Shown one piece after another: positions 7,166 through 15,660 of a DNA stretch of 28,324 bases; position 1 is the first letter of the stretch; each line of letters opens with the position of its first letter. The notes under the pieces are model-generated. The model saw only the letters and a program-made list of their open reading frames with translations. It was not told where the DNA came from and did not search any database. The translations under genes were made by a program, and so were the position numbers. This DNA is from DASWRT01 sp036403035 (GTDB lineage: Bacteria > Pseudomonadota > Alphaproteobacteria > ATCC43930 > CGMCC-115725): contig DASWRT010000009.1 of assembly GCA_036403035.1 (NCBI GenBank), positions 1 to 28,324 on the forward strand, given 5' to 3'.

Positions 7166-8392
7166 TCATGTCCGGTTGGCGATCGCCTGCCTCCGCGCAA
7201 TCGCCTCAGCCGGCGGTTCGACCCGGCGGCGATCGATCAGGCCACGGTAGAGGTCGATCGTGCGGCCGGCGATGTCGTCCCAGCCAGGCACCTCGCCGGC
7301 GAGCGCGCGGACGGCCTCGCCCATCCGGGCCGCCGCCGCCGGGTCGGCGATCAGGGAGGCCAGCGCGGCAGCGAGCGCGGCGGGGTCGTTCGGCGGGACG
7401 AGGCGGCCGTGCACGCCGTCCTTCAGCATCGCGGCGAAGACGCCCAGCGACGAGGCGACGACCGGCTTGCCGTGCGGAACGGCGGACATCAGCACGCCGC
7501 TGGCGTCGATGTCGCGATACGGAAAGGCAAGGATGTCCGCCGCGTCGAGGATCGCGCCGATCTCGGCGTCGCCGACATAGCGCAGGTCCCACTCCACGTC
7601 CTGCCCGATACCGAGTTCGGCGACGCGGGCACGGATCGCGTCCAGCGGCATCAGCGGCTCGCCGACGATGCGGAGCCGCGCCGCGTCGCGCAGCGCCGCC
7701 GGCAGCCGCGCATAGGCTTCGACCAGCACGTCCAGCCCCTTGTAGGGCCGGACCTTTCCGAACAGCAGGATCGTCCGCCGGCCGCCCTCGCCGCTCCCCT
7801 GCCCCGCTGCCCTGGATCGGAGACCAGCGGCGGCGGTCGGCAGCAGCCCGTGCGGAATCACCGAGACGCGCGTGGCCGGGATCCCCTGGCCGAGCAGATG
7901 GCCGCGCGCCGCCTCGGTATGGACGATCAGGTGATCGAAGGCGCCGAACAGCGTCGTCGCGCCGAGCTGCTGGAGGCGGCTCGGCGGCGCGCCGTTGAAC
8001 GGCCGGGAATCGTGCACGGTCAGCACGGTCGGCGCGACCCCGCGGAAGGCGGCGGCGACGCGCCGATCGATCGCGGGCAGCGGCGCCCACTGGAAATGGA
8101 TCACGTCCGGCAGGAAGCGGCGCGCGAGGTGGCGGCGCAGCCGCAGCATGTCGAGCGCATGCTCGGCGCCCTTGGCGAGGCGGAAGGCGGCGGGCGGCAG
8201 GCGGCCGTGCAGCAGCCGCTCGCTGACGCGGTAGAAGAAAGGCCGGATCGGCGTCGCGCCGACCGCGGATTCGGTGCCGCGCAGCGTCCGCCCGAACAGC
8301 CCGACCTCGCACCCCTGCACCGCCAGCGCGTCGCAGAGCGCGCCGTCGTAGGGGATCGTGAAGAGCGACGGGTCGACGACCGCGACCTTCAT
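7166..8392 (-). CDS. Family 4 glycosyltransferase (GT-B fold)
   Basis: About 408 residues from the ATG at 8392 (MKVAVVDPSLFTIPYDGALC), with GGAG 9 bases upstream. An in-frame ATG at 8416 would add eight residues. The N-terminal half holds VIHFQWAPLPAIDRR and VLTVHDSRPFNG. The C-terminal half holds the donor-binding pattern ILLFGKVRPYKGLDVLVEAY, then ADILAFPYRDIDASGVLMSAVPHGKPVVAS. The usual EX7E motif is not canonical here: the first Glu position is occupied by the DASG segment, a variant seen in several capsule GT4 enzymes. It is the last gene of the exopolysaccharide operon, 34 bases after the polymerase, and presumably adds a sugar to the lipid-linked repeat unit on the cytoplasmic face. 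Donor and acceptor are unknown. Confidence 0.9.
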   Translation of the reverse strand: MKVAVVDPSLFTIPYDGALCDALAVQGCEVGLFGRTLRGTESAVGATPIRPFFYRVSERLLHGRLPPAAFRLAKGAEHALDMLRLRRHLARRFLPDVIHFQWAPLPAIDRRVAAAFRGVAPTVLTVHDSRPFNGAPPSRLQQLGATTLFGAFDHLIVHTEAARGHLLGQGIPATRVSVIPHGLLPTAAAGLRSRAAGQGSGEGGRRTILLFGKVRPYKGLDVLVEAYARLPAALRDAARLRIVGEPLMPLDAIRARVAELGIGQDVEWDLRYVGDAEIGAILDAADILAFPYRDIDASGVLMSAVPHGKPVVASSLGVFAAMLKDGVHGRLVPPNDPAALAAALASLIADPAAAARMGEAVRALAGEVPGWDDIAGRTIDLYRGLIDRRRVEPPAEAIARRQAIANRT

Positions 8393-8426
8393 CGGGAACG
8401 GCTCCGGCATCGGCAACGGCTTCGGC

Positions 8427-9773
8427 TCACGCCCGCGCCGGATAGTAGGACGACGGCGGCGGCGCTGCCGGGAATGCCGGAGTATGCGCCCGGAGCCGCT
8501 CCACCGGCCGCGCCGGCAGCGCGATCGAGAGCGCGTAGAAGAGATAGATCGTGTGCGGCTGCAACAGGCTGCCGGAGAGGATCGCGTACATCATGAACAG
8601 CGCCGCCGCGAGGATGCGCGAGCGGGCGCCGGCGAAGAAGGCGTGGAGCAGGAAGCCGAGGAACGGCAGCGTGCCAATGACGCCGTATTCGAGCAGCAGC
8701 TTGTGGATCGCCGGATAATTGGATTCGATGCCGACGCGCAGTTCGACGAGGCGGTCGACCGCGCCCGGCCCCTTGCCGACGAGGAAGGTCGAGAAGTCGG
8801 TCCCCAGCACGCTGAACAGGATCTGGTTCGGACCGATGAAGCGCATGGCGGCGCTGGACTGGTTGTACTCGAACTCGCCGACGCGTCCGGTGATCGCGGC
8901 GACATAGGGGTTGTCGCGGAAGATCCAGACGAAGACGAGCAGCACCGGCAGCGCATAGAACAGCTCGTAGCGCCGCGCCTTCACCGCGGAGACCACGGCG
9001 AACAGCGCGAGCAGCAGCATCCCGGTGCCGGAGAAGGACGCGAAGATCGCGGCCCCGTAAAGCACCATCCGCTTCCAGTTGCTGAAGAACAGCAGCTCCA
9101 GGATGATCGCGACCGCCATGTATTGCGACACGAACGACGGCTCCAGGAAGAACTCGGCGTTGGCCTTGAGAAAGGTCGAGCCGTAGCTGAGCGTCGGCCG
9201 CGTGTTGTAGCCGGCGAGCACGAACCGCTGCGGCAGCTTCGCGAACAGCGACCATGCCGTGTCGACACCGGCGAACTGCCCGGCGAACTGGAGCAGCGCG
9301 ATCACCGCCAGGACGACCATCAAAGTCTGGTAGATGCGCAGATAGCGCAGCCACTCCTCGCGCGGCAGGTCGACCGAGACGACGTACACCGCGTAGAGGC
9401 CGATCAGGTAGAAGAGCGAGAAGGGCGAGATGTATGCCTTGTCGAAGAACAGCGTCGTGATCAGCCCCGCGACGGACAGCGCATAGAGCATCAGCGACGC
9501 CGCGCCGAACCGGCCCTCGCCCGAGAGCAGGAAGAGAAACGCCGCGAAATAGGCGGCCGGGACCGAGAGCGGAATCTGGAACGACCCGAACGGAAAGCAG
9601 AGGCGCTGCCCGAAGGTCACGGCCACGAGCAGCACCAGCATCCCGGCGTGGCGCAGCGCGACATGACGCGCCGCCGGCAGCGGAACCGCTCCCGCCGCGG
9701 GCAGCGACGGCCGGTAACGCGGATAGCGGGCGGGCATGTCGCCGCCGCTGCTGGACGCGTGTTCTCCACTCAT
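8427..9773 (-). CDS. Wzy-like polysaccharide polymerase / O-antigen ligase family membrane protein
   Basis: A 448-residue polytopic protein with roughly ten to twelve hydrophobic helices after a 40-residue polar N-terminus (MSGEHASSSGGDMPARYP). A long loop between helices (about residues 285-355, with NPYVAAITGRVGEFEYNQSSAAMRF and SNYPAIHKLLLEYG) resembles the large periplasmic loop of Wzy polymerases and WaaL ligases. The pattern HKLLLEYGVIGTLPFLGFLLHAF is typical of the O-antigen_ligase/Wzy family. It likely joins lipid-linked repeat units on the periplasmic side. It starts 13 bases after the sugar-transferase stop, in the same operon. Sequence conservation in this family is low, so the assignment rests on topology and context. 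Confidence 0.85.
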   Translation of the reverse strand: MSGEHASSSGGDMPARYPRYRPSLPAAGAVPLPAARHVALRHAGMLVLLVAVTFGQRLCFPFGSFQIPLSVPAAYFAAFLFLLSGEGRFGAASLMLYALSVAGLITTLFFDKAYISPFSLFYLIGLYAVYVVSVDLPREEWLRYLRIYQTLMVVLAVIALLQFAGQFAGVDTAWSLFAKLPQRFVLAGYNTRPTLSYGSTFLKANAEFFLEPSFVSQYMAVAIILELLFFSNWKRMVLYGAAIFASFSGTGMLLLALFAVVSAVKARRYELFYALPVLLVFVWIFRDNPYVAAITGRVGEFEYNQSSAAMRFIGPNQILFSVLGTDFSTFLVGKGPGAVDRLVELRVGIESNYPAIHKLLLEYGVIGTLPFLGFLLHAFFAGARSRILAAALFMMYAILSGSLLQPHTIYLFYALSIALPARPVERLRAHTPAFPAAPPPSSYYPARA

Positions 9774-9786
9774 TGCCGCCGCCGCA

Positions 9787-11262
9787 TCAGTAAGCGTTGT
9801 CCGTCTTCAACAGCGCGAAGAAGGTCAGGACAAGGATCTTGAGGTCGAAGGCCAGCGACCAGTTCTCGATGTAGTACAGATCGTGCTCGACCCGCTTCTG
9901 GATCTTCTCGACAGTGTCGGTCTCGCCGCGCCAGCCCATCACCTGCGCCCAGCCGGTGATGCCCGGCTTGACGCGATGCCGCGCGGCGTATTCGGCCACG
10001 ACCTCCTCGTAGAGCCGGTCGGCGGCCTTGGCCGAGAGCGCATGCGGCCGCGGGCCGACGATCGACATCTCGCCTTTCAGCACGTTGATGAGCTGCGGCA
10101 GCTCGTCGATCGAGGTCCGGCGCAGGAAGGCGCCGACGCGGGTGACGCGCGGGTCGTTGCGCGTCGCCAGGCGCTCCGCCTTCTCGTCCCGCATATGATG
10201 GTACATCGTGCGGAACTTGCAGACGCCGATCAGATGGTTGTTGAACCCATACCGCTTCTGCCGGAAGAAGACCGGGCCGGGGCTGTCGAGCTTGATCGCG
10301 ACCGCGGCCAGCAGGAAAAGCGGCGCGAAGAACAGCAGCAGCAGCGCGGCCAGGGCCCGATCCTCGACCGCCTTCACGACGGAATGCCAGTCGGCGAGCG
10401 GCCGGCGGAAGACGTGGAGCAGCGGCACGCCGCCCAGATGGGTGTAGCAGGCGCGTGTCAGCCGGAAGCCGACGAGGTCGGGCGCGAGATGGGTGTCGAT
10501 CGGCAGCGAGCGCAATTGGCACAGCACCTGAAGCACCCGTTGCTCGGCCGCCCAGGGCAGGGCCACGACGATCTGATCGACGCGGTTGTAGCGGGCGTAG
10601 GTGACGAGGTCGTCGGTCGTGCCGACCCTCGGCACCCCGTGGATCTCGCTCGGCGTCCGGTCGAGCCGGTCGTCGAAGAAGCCGATGACGTTGACGCCCT
10701 CGTCGCCGGCGTGGCTCAGCGCCGCGATCAGCCGCTCGCCGTGCTCGCCGCCGCCGACGATCGCGATATTGCGGGTGAGCCGCCCCTGCGCGACCCAGCG
10801 GCGCGCCACCAGGCAGAGCGCGCCCCGCATCGCGACCATGCCGCCGAACGCAGCAGCGAACCAGACGCCGACCCAGAACCGCGAGAACTCGGAGGAGATC
10901 TTGAACAGGAAGCCGACGACGATCAGCCCGAGCATCACGACGCTCCAGCTCGCGGCGAGCTTACCGAGCTTGAGGCTGCCGGCGGTGAGGCCCTGGATCT
11001 GATAGAGGCCGTTGGCGTGAAACACGGTGCCGGCGGCGAAGAGGCCGATCAGCATCGCGAGGAAGTAGAGGTGGCGATCGGCGAACGGAGTGTCGCTGAG
11101 ATACAGCGCATGCGTCAGGATCGCGGTAGTCGCGATCAGCAGCAGGTCAGCAGCGCGCAGCACCCCGGCGACGATCACCAGGGAGACGGGGCGGTCGGCG
11201 TTCCGCTTGGCTCTCAGCACCGCGAGTTGCTTCCCCGCGGCTGTGCCGTCCATCACCGTCAT
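9787..11262 (-). CDS. Undecaprenyl-phosphate sugar phosphotransferase (WcaJ/GumD-type)
   Basis: About 491 residues from the ATG at 11262 (MTVMDGTAAGKQLAVLRAKR); an in-frame ATG at 11322 would add 20 residues. It has four or five N-terminal membrane helices, a central nucleotide-binding-like region (NIAIVGGGEHGERLIAAL, a CoA_binding_3-type domain) and a further helix. It ends in the catalytic bacterial sugar-transferase domain: DSPGPVFFRQKRYGFNN, FKFRTM-like CKFRTM, RRTSIDELPQLINVLKGEMS, VGPRPH, and VKPGITGWAQV. The enzyme moves a hexose-1-phosphate from a nucleotide sugar to undecaprenyl phosphate, the first committed step of exopolysaccharide synthesis. Glucose is the usual substrate in this subgroup, but this is inferred. 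It is second in the operon, 271 bases after the kinase stop. Confidence 0.93.
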   Translation of the reverse strand: MTVMDGTAAGKQLAVLRAKRNADRPVSLVIVAGVLRAADLLLIATTAILTHALYLSDTPFADRHLYFLAMLIGLFAAGTVFHANGLYQIQGLTAGSLKLGKLAASWSVVMLGLIVVGFLFKISSEFSRFWVGVWFAAAFGGMVAMRGALCLVARRWVAQGRLTRNIAIVGGGEHGERLIAALSHAGDEGVNVIGFFDDRLDRTPSEIHGVPRVGTTDDLVTYARYNRVDQIVVALPWAAEQRVLQVLCQLRSLPIDTHLAPDLVGFRLTRACYTHLGGVPLLHVFRRPLADWHSVVKAVEDRALAALLLLFFAPLFLLAAVAIKLDSPGPVFFRQKRYGFNNHLIGVCKFRTMYHHMRDEKAERLATRNDPRVTRVGAFLRRTSIDELPQLINVLKGEMSIVGPRPHALSAKAADRLYEEVVAEYAARHRVKPGITGWAQVMGWRGETDTVEKIQKRVEHDLYYIENWSLAFDLKILVLTFFALLKTDNAY

Positions 11263-11300
11263 CAAGGCCGTACTCCGAAAGACCCTGCTCAAAGTTGTGG
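11263..11300 (-). repeat. Short direct repeat before sugar-transferase start
   Basis: On the minus strand GAGCAGGGCCTTTC is followed about 25 bases later by GAGCAGGGTCTTTC and then by a weaker copy, GGAGTACGGCCTTG, just before the ATG at 11262. The first copy lies at about 11305-11320. The copies may be a relic of duplication at the start region, and they make the exact start uncertain. Confidence 0.4.
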
Positions 11301-11406
11301 GAAAGGCCCTGCTCCGAACCAAAGGCAGCGAAAAGAACGACGGGAGAACGCTTTGCGTGGGCCGCTTGCATTACAGCCAACAACGGCACCTTTCCGGCAA
11401 AGGTTC

Positions 11407-11433
11407 CGCACCGCCCAACCCTCGGGCGGTGCG
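11407..11433. other. Perfect 10-bp stem-loop between kinase and transferase genes
   Basis: CGCACCGCCC and GGGCGGTGCG flank a 7-base loop in the 271-base gap between the tyrosine kinase stop (11534) and the sugar-transferase start. No T-run follows on either strand, so it is more likely an mRNA-processing or stability hairpin, or a weak terminator, than a full intrinsic terminator. Confidence 0.55.
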
Positions 11434-11533
11434 CCGATGAACTTCCGCTAACCCCGCGCGTTAGTACCGATTCGTGCCTGACCGTGCCGTCCGGGGTCTT
11501 TCCGGGCAGCGCATCCCAACCCTCGCGGCGGCC

Positions 11534-13834
11534 CTATGAGGACGCCGCATATTCCTTGTACTTCCCGTAGTAGTAGCCGGAATCGCCGTAGCCGAACCTG
11601 ACGTGCTTGCGCACGTTGACGCGGCTCAGCACCACGCCGGCGACCGTGCCGCCGACGGACTGGAGCTGCCTCAGCGCGCCCAGGACGACCTGCCGCGGCG
11701 TGTGCTCCCAGCGCACGACGAACAGGGTGGCGTCGACGATCCGCGACAGCACCAGCGCATCGGAGGCGGCGAGCACCGGCGGGCTGTCGATCACAACGAG
11801 GTCGTAATGCCTGGTGATCGAACGGATGAAGTCGCGCATGTGCTGCGAGCCCAGGAGGTCCTGCGGATTGGGCATCCCGGACCGGGCGCAGATATAGTGC
11901 ATCCCGGTCGACTCCTCGACGTTCAGCACCTCCTCGGCGGTGCACTGATCCGCGAACAGGTCGGCCAGCGTCGCCTTGTTGTCGCCGCCGAGGATCTTCG
12001 AGATCTTCGGCCGCCGCAGGTCGGCGTCGACCAGCAGCACCTTCTGCCCCGCCATCGCCGAGCTGCGGGCGAGAGACACGGAGAGCAGCGACTTCCCCTC
12101 CTCCGGCACCGCCGAGGTGATGAGGAGCGCGCGCGGCGGCTTGTCGACGTGGCTGTAGAGGATCGCGGTGCGCAGCGAGCGGATCGATTCGGCGAAGCTC
12201 GATGTCGGCTTGCGGATCAGGTACTCCTCGGGCGTCGCGCCGCTCCGCGTGCGGCTCGGCACCGCCGGCACGAGGCCGAGGCCGGAGACGCTGGTGTAGT
12301 GCTCGATCTGCTCGGCGGAGCGGAAGCCGTCGTCGAGCCGCTCGACGAGGATGGCGATGAACACGCCGAGCAGCGTCGAGCCGATCAGCGCCAGCGCGAC
12401 GAACAGCTTCTTGTTCGGGAAGGACGGTTCGAGCGGCACGTCGGCGCGGGCGATGATGCGGGCATCGGCCTGCTGCTGCATGTCGCTCTCCTCCGCCGTC
12501 TCCTTGAAGCGGTTGAGGAAGTTCTCGTAGAGGGCGCGGTTGGCCTGCGCCTCGCGATCCAGTTCGCGCAGCTTGACCTCGGCCTCGTTGCTCTGCGAGG
12601 CGCGCTGCTGCAGATCGGCGAGGCTCTGTTGCAGGCTCTGCTCCCGGATGCGGGCGGTCTGCACGTCCTGGGCGAGGCTGCCGACGATCTTGTCGACCTC
12701 CTGCGCGATCTGGCGCCGCACGTCGCGCAGTTCGGCCCGGACGTTGATCAGCGCCGGAAAGCGGTCGCCGTAACGGGCCGACAGCTCGGCCTCCTTGCGG
12801 ACCACCTCGGTTTCCTGTGTGCGGAGCTGCGTGATCAGCTGCGAGTTCAGGACCTCCGGCGCGTTCGCGTGCAGCACGCCGTTCTTGACGGCCTCCTGGA
12901 ACTGCCGGAGGCGCGCCTCCTTTTGGGCCCGGTCGGCGCCGGCGAGACCGAGCTGCGTGTTGATTTCGTTCAACTGCTGCTGCGGCACCGTGGTGCCCCG
13001 GACGTCGGCATTCTGGAGGTTGTGCTCGGCGCGGTACTGCTGCACCGCGGCCTCGGACGCCTGGACTTTCTGCCGCAGCTCGATGACGCGCTCGTTCAGC
13101 CACTGGTTGGCGCGTCGCGTCGCGTCGAACTTCGCCTCAAGCTGCTCCAGCAAATAAAGGTCGGCGACGGTGTTGACGACGCGCGACGACAGCTCGGGGT
13201 CGCGCGAGGTGAAGGTGACGTTGAGCGTGTAGGAGCGGCCGTCGTTGAAGACGACCAGATAGTGGAGCAGCTTGTCGACGAGCCCCGTCATCGTCGCCTG
13301 CCGGTCCTCCTCGGGCGTCGATACACGACTGGAGGCCGCCGGCCCGACGCCCAGCGAGCCCAACCAGTTGGTCACCGCCGCCTCGGCGTTGCCGATCCAG
13401 ACCTCGATCGCGCTGCGGTCGCGCAACGCGTCGTTGAAGTTCGGGTCGCCGACGAGGCCGAGCTTGTCGATCACCTTCACCGCGAGCTGGCGGGAACGCA
13501 GGACGTCGATCTCGGAGCGGACCGCCGCGGCTTCCGGCGGCAACCCGCCGACCACTGCCTGGAGGTCGATGACGTTGGTCTTGCGCGTGTTGAGGAGAAG
13601 CTGCGTGTCGGCGGTGTATTTCGGGGTCAGTTGGAAGGTGATCAGCGTCGCCAGCAGCGTGATGACGACCATGCAGCCGAGGATGATGCCGCGGCGGCGG
13701 CGCAGCATCGCCAAAAGCTCGCTAACGTCGAACTGGTCACGGACGACGGACGGCAACGCCGGCAAAGCATATCGCGCTCCTCTCGACTGCGGCGCCGAAG
13801 GATTTTCGGTGACGCCCGCTCCACTTCCGTCCAT
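11534..13834 (-). CDS. Polysaccharide chain-length regulator / tyrosine autokinase (Wzc/GumC-ExoP type)
   Basis: A 766-residue fusion. Residues 1-35 are cytoplasmic. Helix 1 is about 48-68 (RRRRGIILGCMVVITLLATL). A Wzz domain follows, then a long periplasmic coiled-coil (about 220-450) with a GNVR-like region. Helix 2 is about 478-500, and a BY-kinase domain ends the protein. Walker A is SAVPEEGKS (574-582), Walker A' is VLLVDADLRRP (599-609) and Walker B is VVIDSPP near 680. The C-terminal tyrosine cluster YGDSGYYYGKYKEY holds six Tyr (749, 754-756, 759, 762), the usual autophosphorylation tail. It controls chain length and assembly of the polymer in the inner membrane. First gene of the operon; start ATG 13834 follows GAGGGG by about 8 bases. 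Confidence 0.95.
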   Translation of the reverse strand: MDGSGAGVTENPSAPQSRGARYALPALPSVVRDQFDVSELLAMLRRRRGIILGCMVVITLLATLITFQLTPKYTADTQLLLNTRKTNVIDLQAVVGGLPPEAAAVRSEIDVLRSRQLAVKVIDKLGLVGDPNFNDALRDRSAIEVWIGNAEAAVTNWLGSLGVGPAASSRVSTPEEDRQATMTGLVDKLLHYLVVFNDGRSYTLNVTFTSRDPELSSRVVNTVADLYLLEQLEAKFDATRRANQWLNERVIELRQKVQASEAAVQQYRAEHNLQNADVRGTTVPQQQLNEINTQLGLAGADRAQKEARLRQFQEAVKNGVLHANAPEVLNSQLITQLRTQETEVVRKEAELSARYGDRFPALINVRAELRDVRRQIAQEVDKIVGSLAQDVQTARIREQSLQQSLADLQQRASQSNEAEVKLRELDREAQANRALYENFLNRFKETAEESDMQQQADARIIARADVPLEPSFPNKKLFVALALIGSTLLGVFIAILVERLDDGFRSAEQIEHYTSVSGLGLVPAVPSRTRSGATPEEYLIRKPTSSFAESIRSLRTAILYSHVDKPPRALLITSAVPEEGKSLLSVSLARSSAMAGQKVLLVDADLRRPKISKILGGDNKATLADLFADQCTAEEVLNVEESTGMHYICARSGMPNPQDLLGSQHMRDFIRSITRHYDLVVIDSPPVLAASDALVLSRIVDATLFVVRWEHTPRQVVLGALRQLQSVGGTVAGVVLSRVNVRKHVRFGYGDSGYYYGKYKEYAASS

Positions 13835-13941
13835 AGAGAAAGCCCCTCATTGATCCTGTCGTGCCGCGGCACAGACGGCGATGAGCAAACAGCGGTTTGG
13901 GGGCTTTGTTCCCTCTGGTGGAAGGGGCTGAAAAACGTTCG

Positions 13942-13969
13942 ATTATTTAGGCAACACTACTATAGTCAA
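13942..13969 (-). promoter_or_regulatory. Promoter of exopolysaccharide operon
   Basis: On the minus strand TTGACT (13964-13969), 16 bases, then AATAAT (13942-13947), in a locally AT-rich stretch. Expected transcription start is about 13935, leaving a 5' leader of about 100 bases before the kinase ATG at 13834. It sits just downstream of the terminator of the preceding gene, so the operon is probably transcribed separately from the outer-membrane protein gene. Confidence 0.6.
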
Positions 13970-14018
13970 TTCAGCCGATAGGTTTTTCCTCGGATCATCA
14001 ATGCAATTCTTGCTAACG

Positions 14019-14045
14019 AAAAAGGCGGCGGGTCGCCCCGCCGCC
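14019..14045 (-). terminator. Intrinsic terminator after outer-membrane barrel gene
   Basis: A perfect 9-bp stem GGCGGCGGG/CCCGCCGCC with loop of four bases (minus-strand reading), followed by TTTTT. It begins 30 bases after the stop codon at 14075. Confidence 0.85.
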
Positions 14046-14074
14046 TTCGGCCTTTCTGCTGCTGCGGTTGCGCG

Positions 14075-15451
14075 TCAGATCTGCGCACCGAGCCGGATCA
14101 GGAAGAGGTTGCGGTCGAAGCTGTCGAGCTTCGACGTGCCGCTGGAGTCGCGCTTCGTGTAGGTGTACGAGGCGCCGAGGTAGATGTTCCGGTTGATGAA
14201 ATACCGGGCACCGGCACCGATGTCGTACCGGTTGTCGGTCCGGTCGATGCCCTTGTAGTCGTCGTTCTCGTAATTGAGGCGGACGTTCAGCAGCAGGTTC
14301 CGGAACAGCTCGTGGTCGATGGTGACGCCGGCATCGGAGCGCAGATAACCGGGCGAGTTCGCCGGGGCGCCCTGCGAATTGAGCGCCGCGGTGTTCGTGT
14401 CCTGCACACGCCGGTCGGCGAGGAACGTCACCGTGGTCAGTTGCGTCGGGTTCCAGACGACCCGGCCGCCGAAGTCGACTCCCTGGATGTTGCTGAAAGC
14501 GTCGTTCTCGTACTCCTGGATGATATAGCCGACGAACGCCTCGGCGAAGGTCACGCCGGTGATGTCGATCGTGACGCCGGCGTCGGCGCGGCTGCCGTTC
14601 GAGTTCCGGCTCGGCCCGAAGATCCCGCCGGTGTTGTCGTACTCGCGGTGGTTGACCTCGCCGCGGACGAACGCCTGATAGCGCGGGAAGATCTCGTAAT
14701 TGAGCCGGACCGCGCCGGTATAGGTGTTGAGGTCGCGGCCGCTCTCGATGACCGTCACCCCGCCGCCGCCCGGCGTGTCGCTGTACTCCTCGCGGCGGAA
14801 GCCGAGGCTCGCATCGTAGCCGATGCGAAGACCGTTCTGCGCGATGCCGACATTCGCCTGATATACGTCGAACTCGACCGGCCTGGTCGTGCCGACCGTG
14901 GCGTCGGGAGAGTCGCGTTCCTCATGCAGATGGTCGTAGCGGGCGCCGCCATAGCCGTAGAGGTATCGCGAGATGTCGTAGCGGCCGTTTCCGGACACGA
15001 AATAGTCGCCGTAATTCTCGCTGGACGTCCGCGCATAGGTGCCGACGCTTGCTCCGGCGCGGAGATCGATCTGATGCTGGCTCCAGTTCGAGAGGAGTTG
15101 CGCGCTCGGCGAGACGACCGTGATGAAATCGTGCCGCGTGTTTGTCGCGGTCGCGAAGATGTTGTCGTTGTAGAGCTCGTCCAGAATGACGCGCGGATAC
15201 AGGAAGAAGGCGCCGAGATGCACGCCGAGCGGATCGAGTTCCGGCCGCGGACGGCTGAGCACGGTATCGCCACGTTCCAGCGAACGGCCGGACAGCTCCG
15301 GACGGAGGTTCGGGGAAGTCGGCGCGACCGGCGGCGTCGGCGTCGGCAGCGGCGGCAGATCCTGCGCCAGGACATCGCCCGCGACGAGAGACGCCGCGAC
15401 GGCGAGGACCCCGCCCACGGCGATCTTGGATGTTTTTATGGTTCGGCTCAT
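14075..15451 (-). CDS. Outer-membrane beta-barrel protein (BBP2-like), exopolysaccharide-associated
   Basis: A 458-residue exported protein. The signal peptide covers about residues 1-29: a basic start, a hydrophobic core (VGGVLAVAASLVAG) and a DVLA-QD cleavage site. A Pro-rich linker (LPPLPTPTPPVAPTSPNLRP) follows. The rest is alternating, aromatic-rich beta-strand sequence with many Tyr/Asn/Asp/Arg, such as YPRVILDELYNDNIFATATN and GARYFINRNIYLGASYTYTKR. This matches the 'putative beta-barrel porin 2' type seen beside alphaproteobacterial exopolysaccharide genes, where an export or surface role is suspected but not established here. GGGGGG lies 4-5 bases before the ATG. The gene has its own terminator (14019-14045), so it forms a separate unit upstream of the kinase operon. 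Confidence 0.88.
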   Translation of the reverse strand: MSRTIKTSKIAVGGVLAVAASLVAGDVLAQDLPPLPTPTPPVAPTSPNLRPELSGRSLERGDTVLSRPRPELDPLGVHLGAFFLYPRVILDELYNDNIFATATNTRHDFITVVSPSAQLLSNWSQHQIDLRAGASVGTYARTSSENYGDYFVSGNGRYDISRYLYGYGGARYDHLHEERDSPDATVGTTRPVEFDVYQANVGIAQNGLRIGYDASLGFRREEYSDTPGGGGVTVIESGRDLNTYTGAVRLNYEIFPRYQAFVRGEVNHREYDNTGGIFGPSRNSNGSRADAGVTIDITGVTFAEAFVGYIIQEYENDAFSNIQGVDFGGRVVWNPTQLTTVTFLADRRVQDTNTAALNSQGAPANSPGYLRSDAGVTIDHELFRNLLLNVRLNYENDDYKGIDRTDNRYDIGAGARYFINRNIYLGASYTYTKRDSSGTSKLDSFDRNLFLIRLGAQI

Positions 15452-15578
15452 AGCGCCCCCCGATAATCAGAATGCTCTGCACATTCTGGTATCGTGATAA
15501 AGGGCAGGCGCGCAAGGACACCAAAGGGTAACGTGTTGCTGCGGTCGCAACACTATGGCGAACATGCAACAGATTTAA

Positions 15579-15643
15579 CCCGAATTTCTCCCGAGGAGCT
15601 GCATTCCTGCGGATTGCACGCTGCTCCTAGGGAGAAATTCGGG
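15579..15643. repeat. Long hairpin: 21-bp inverted repeat, 23-base loop
   Basis: CCCGAATTTCTCCCGAGGAGC (15579-15599, one base over twenty in a single arm) is repeated in inverted form at 15623-15643 with one mismatch. It lies 128 bases upstream of the outer-membrane barrel start, between that gene and a small membrane protein gene. No T-run follows the stem on either strand. Possible roles are an operator, a bidirectional transcript end or a mobile-repeat relic. Confidence 0.65.
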
Positions 15644-15660
15644 GCAACCGAGCCGCGCCA

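Noticed and set aside
8358..9842. Long plus-strand open frame opposite the polymerase
   Set aside because: Glu/Arg/Gln-rich shadow without a start signal; the minus frame gives a coherent polytopic membrane protein.
11603..13981. 792-residue plus-strand open frame opposite the tyrosine kinase
   Set aside because: Antisense shadow; the kinase on the minus strand has full motifs, promoter and ribosome-binding site.
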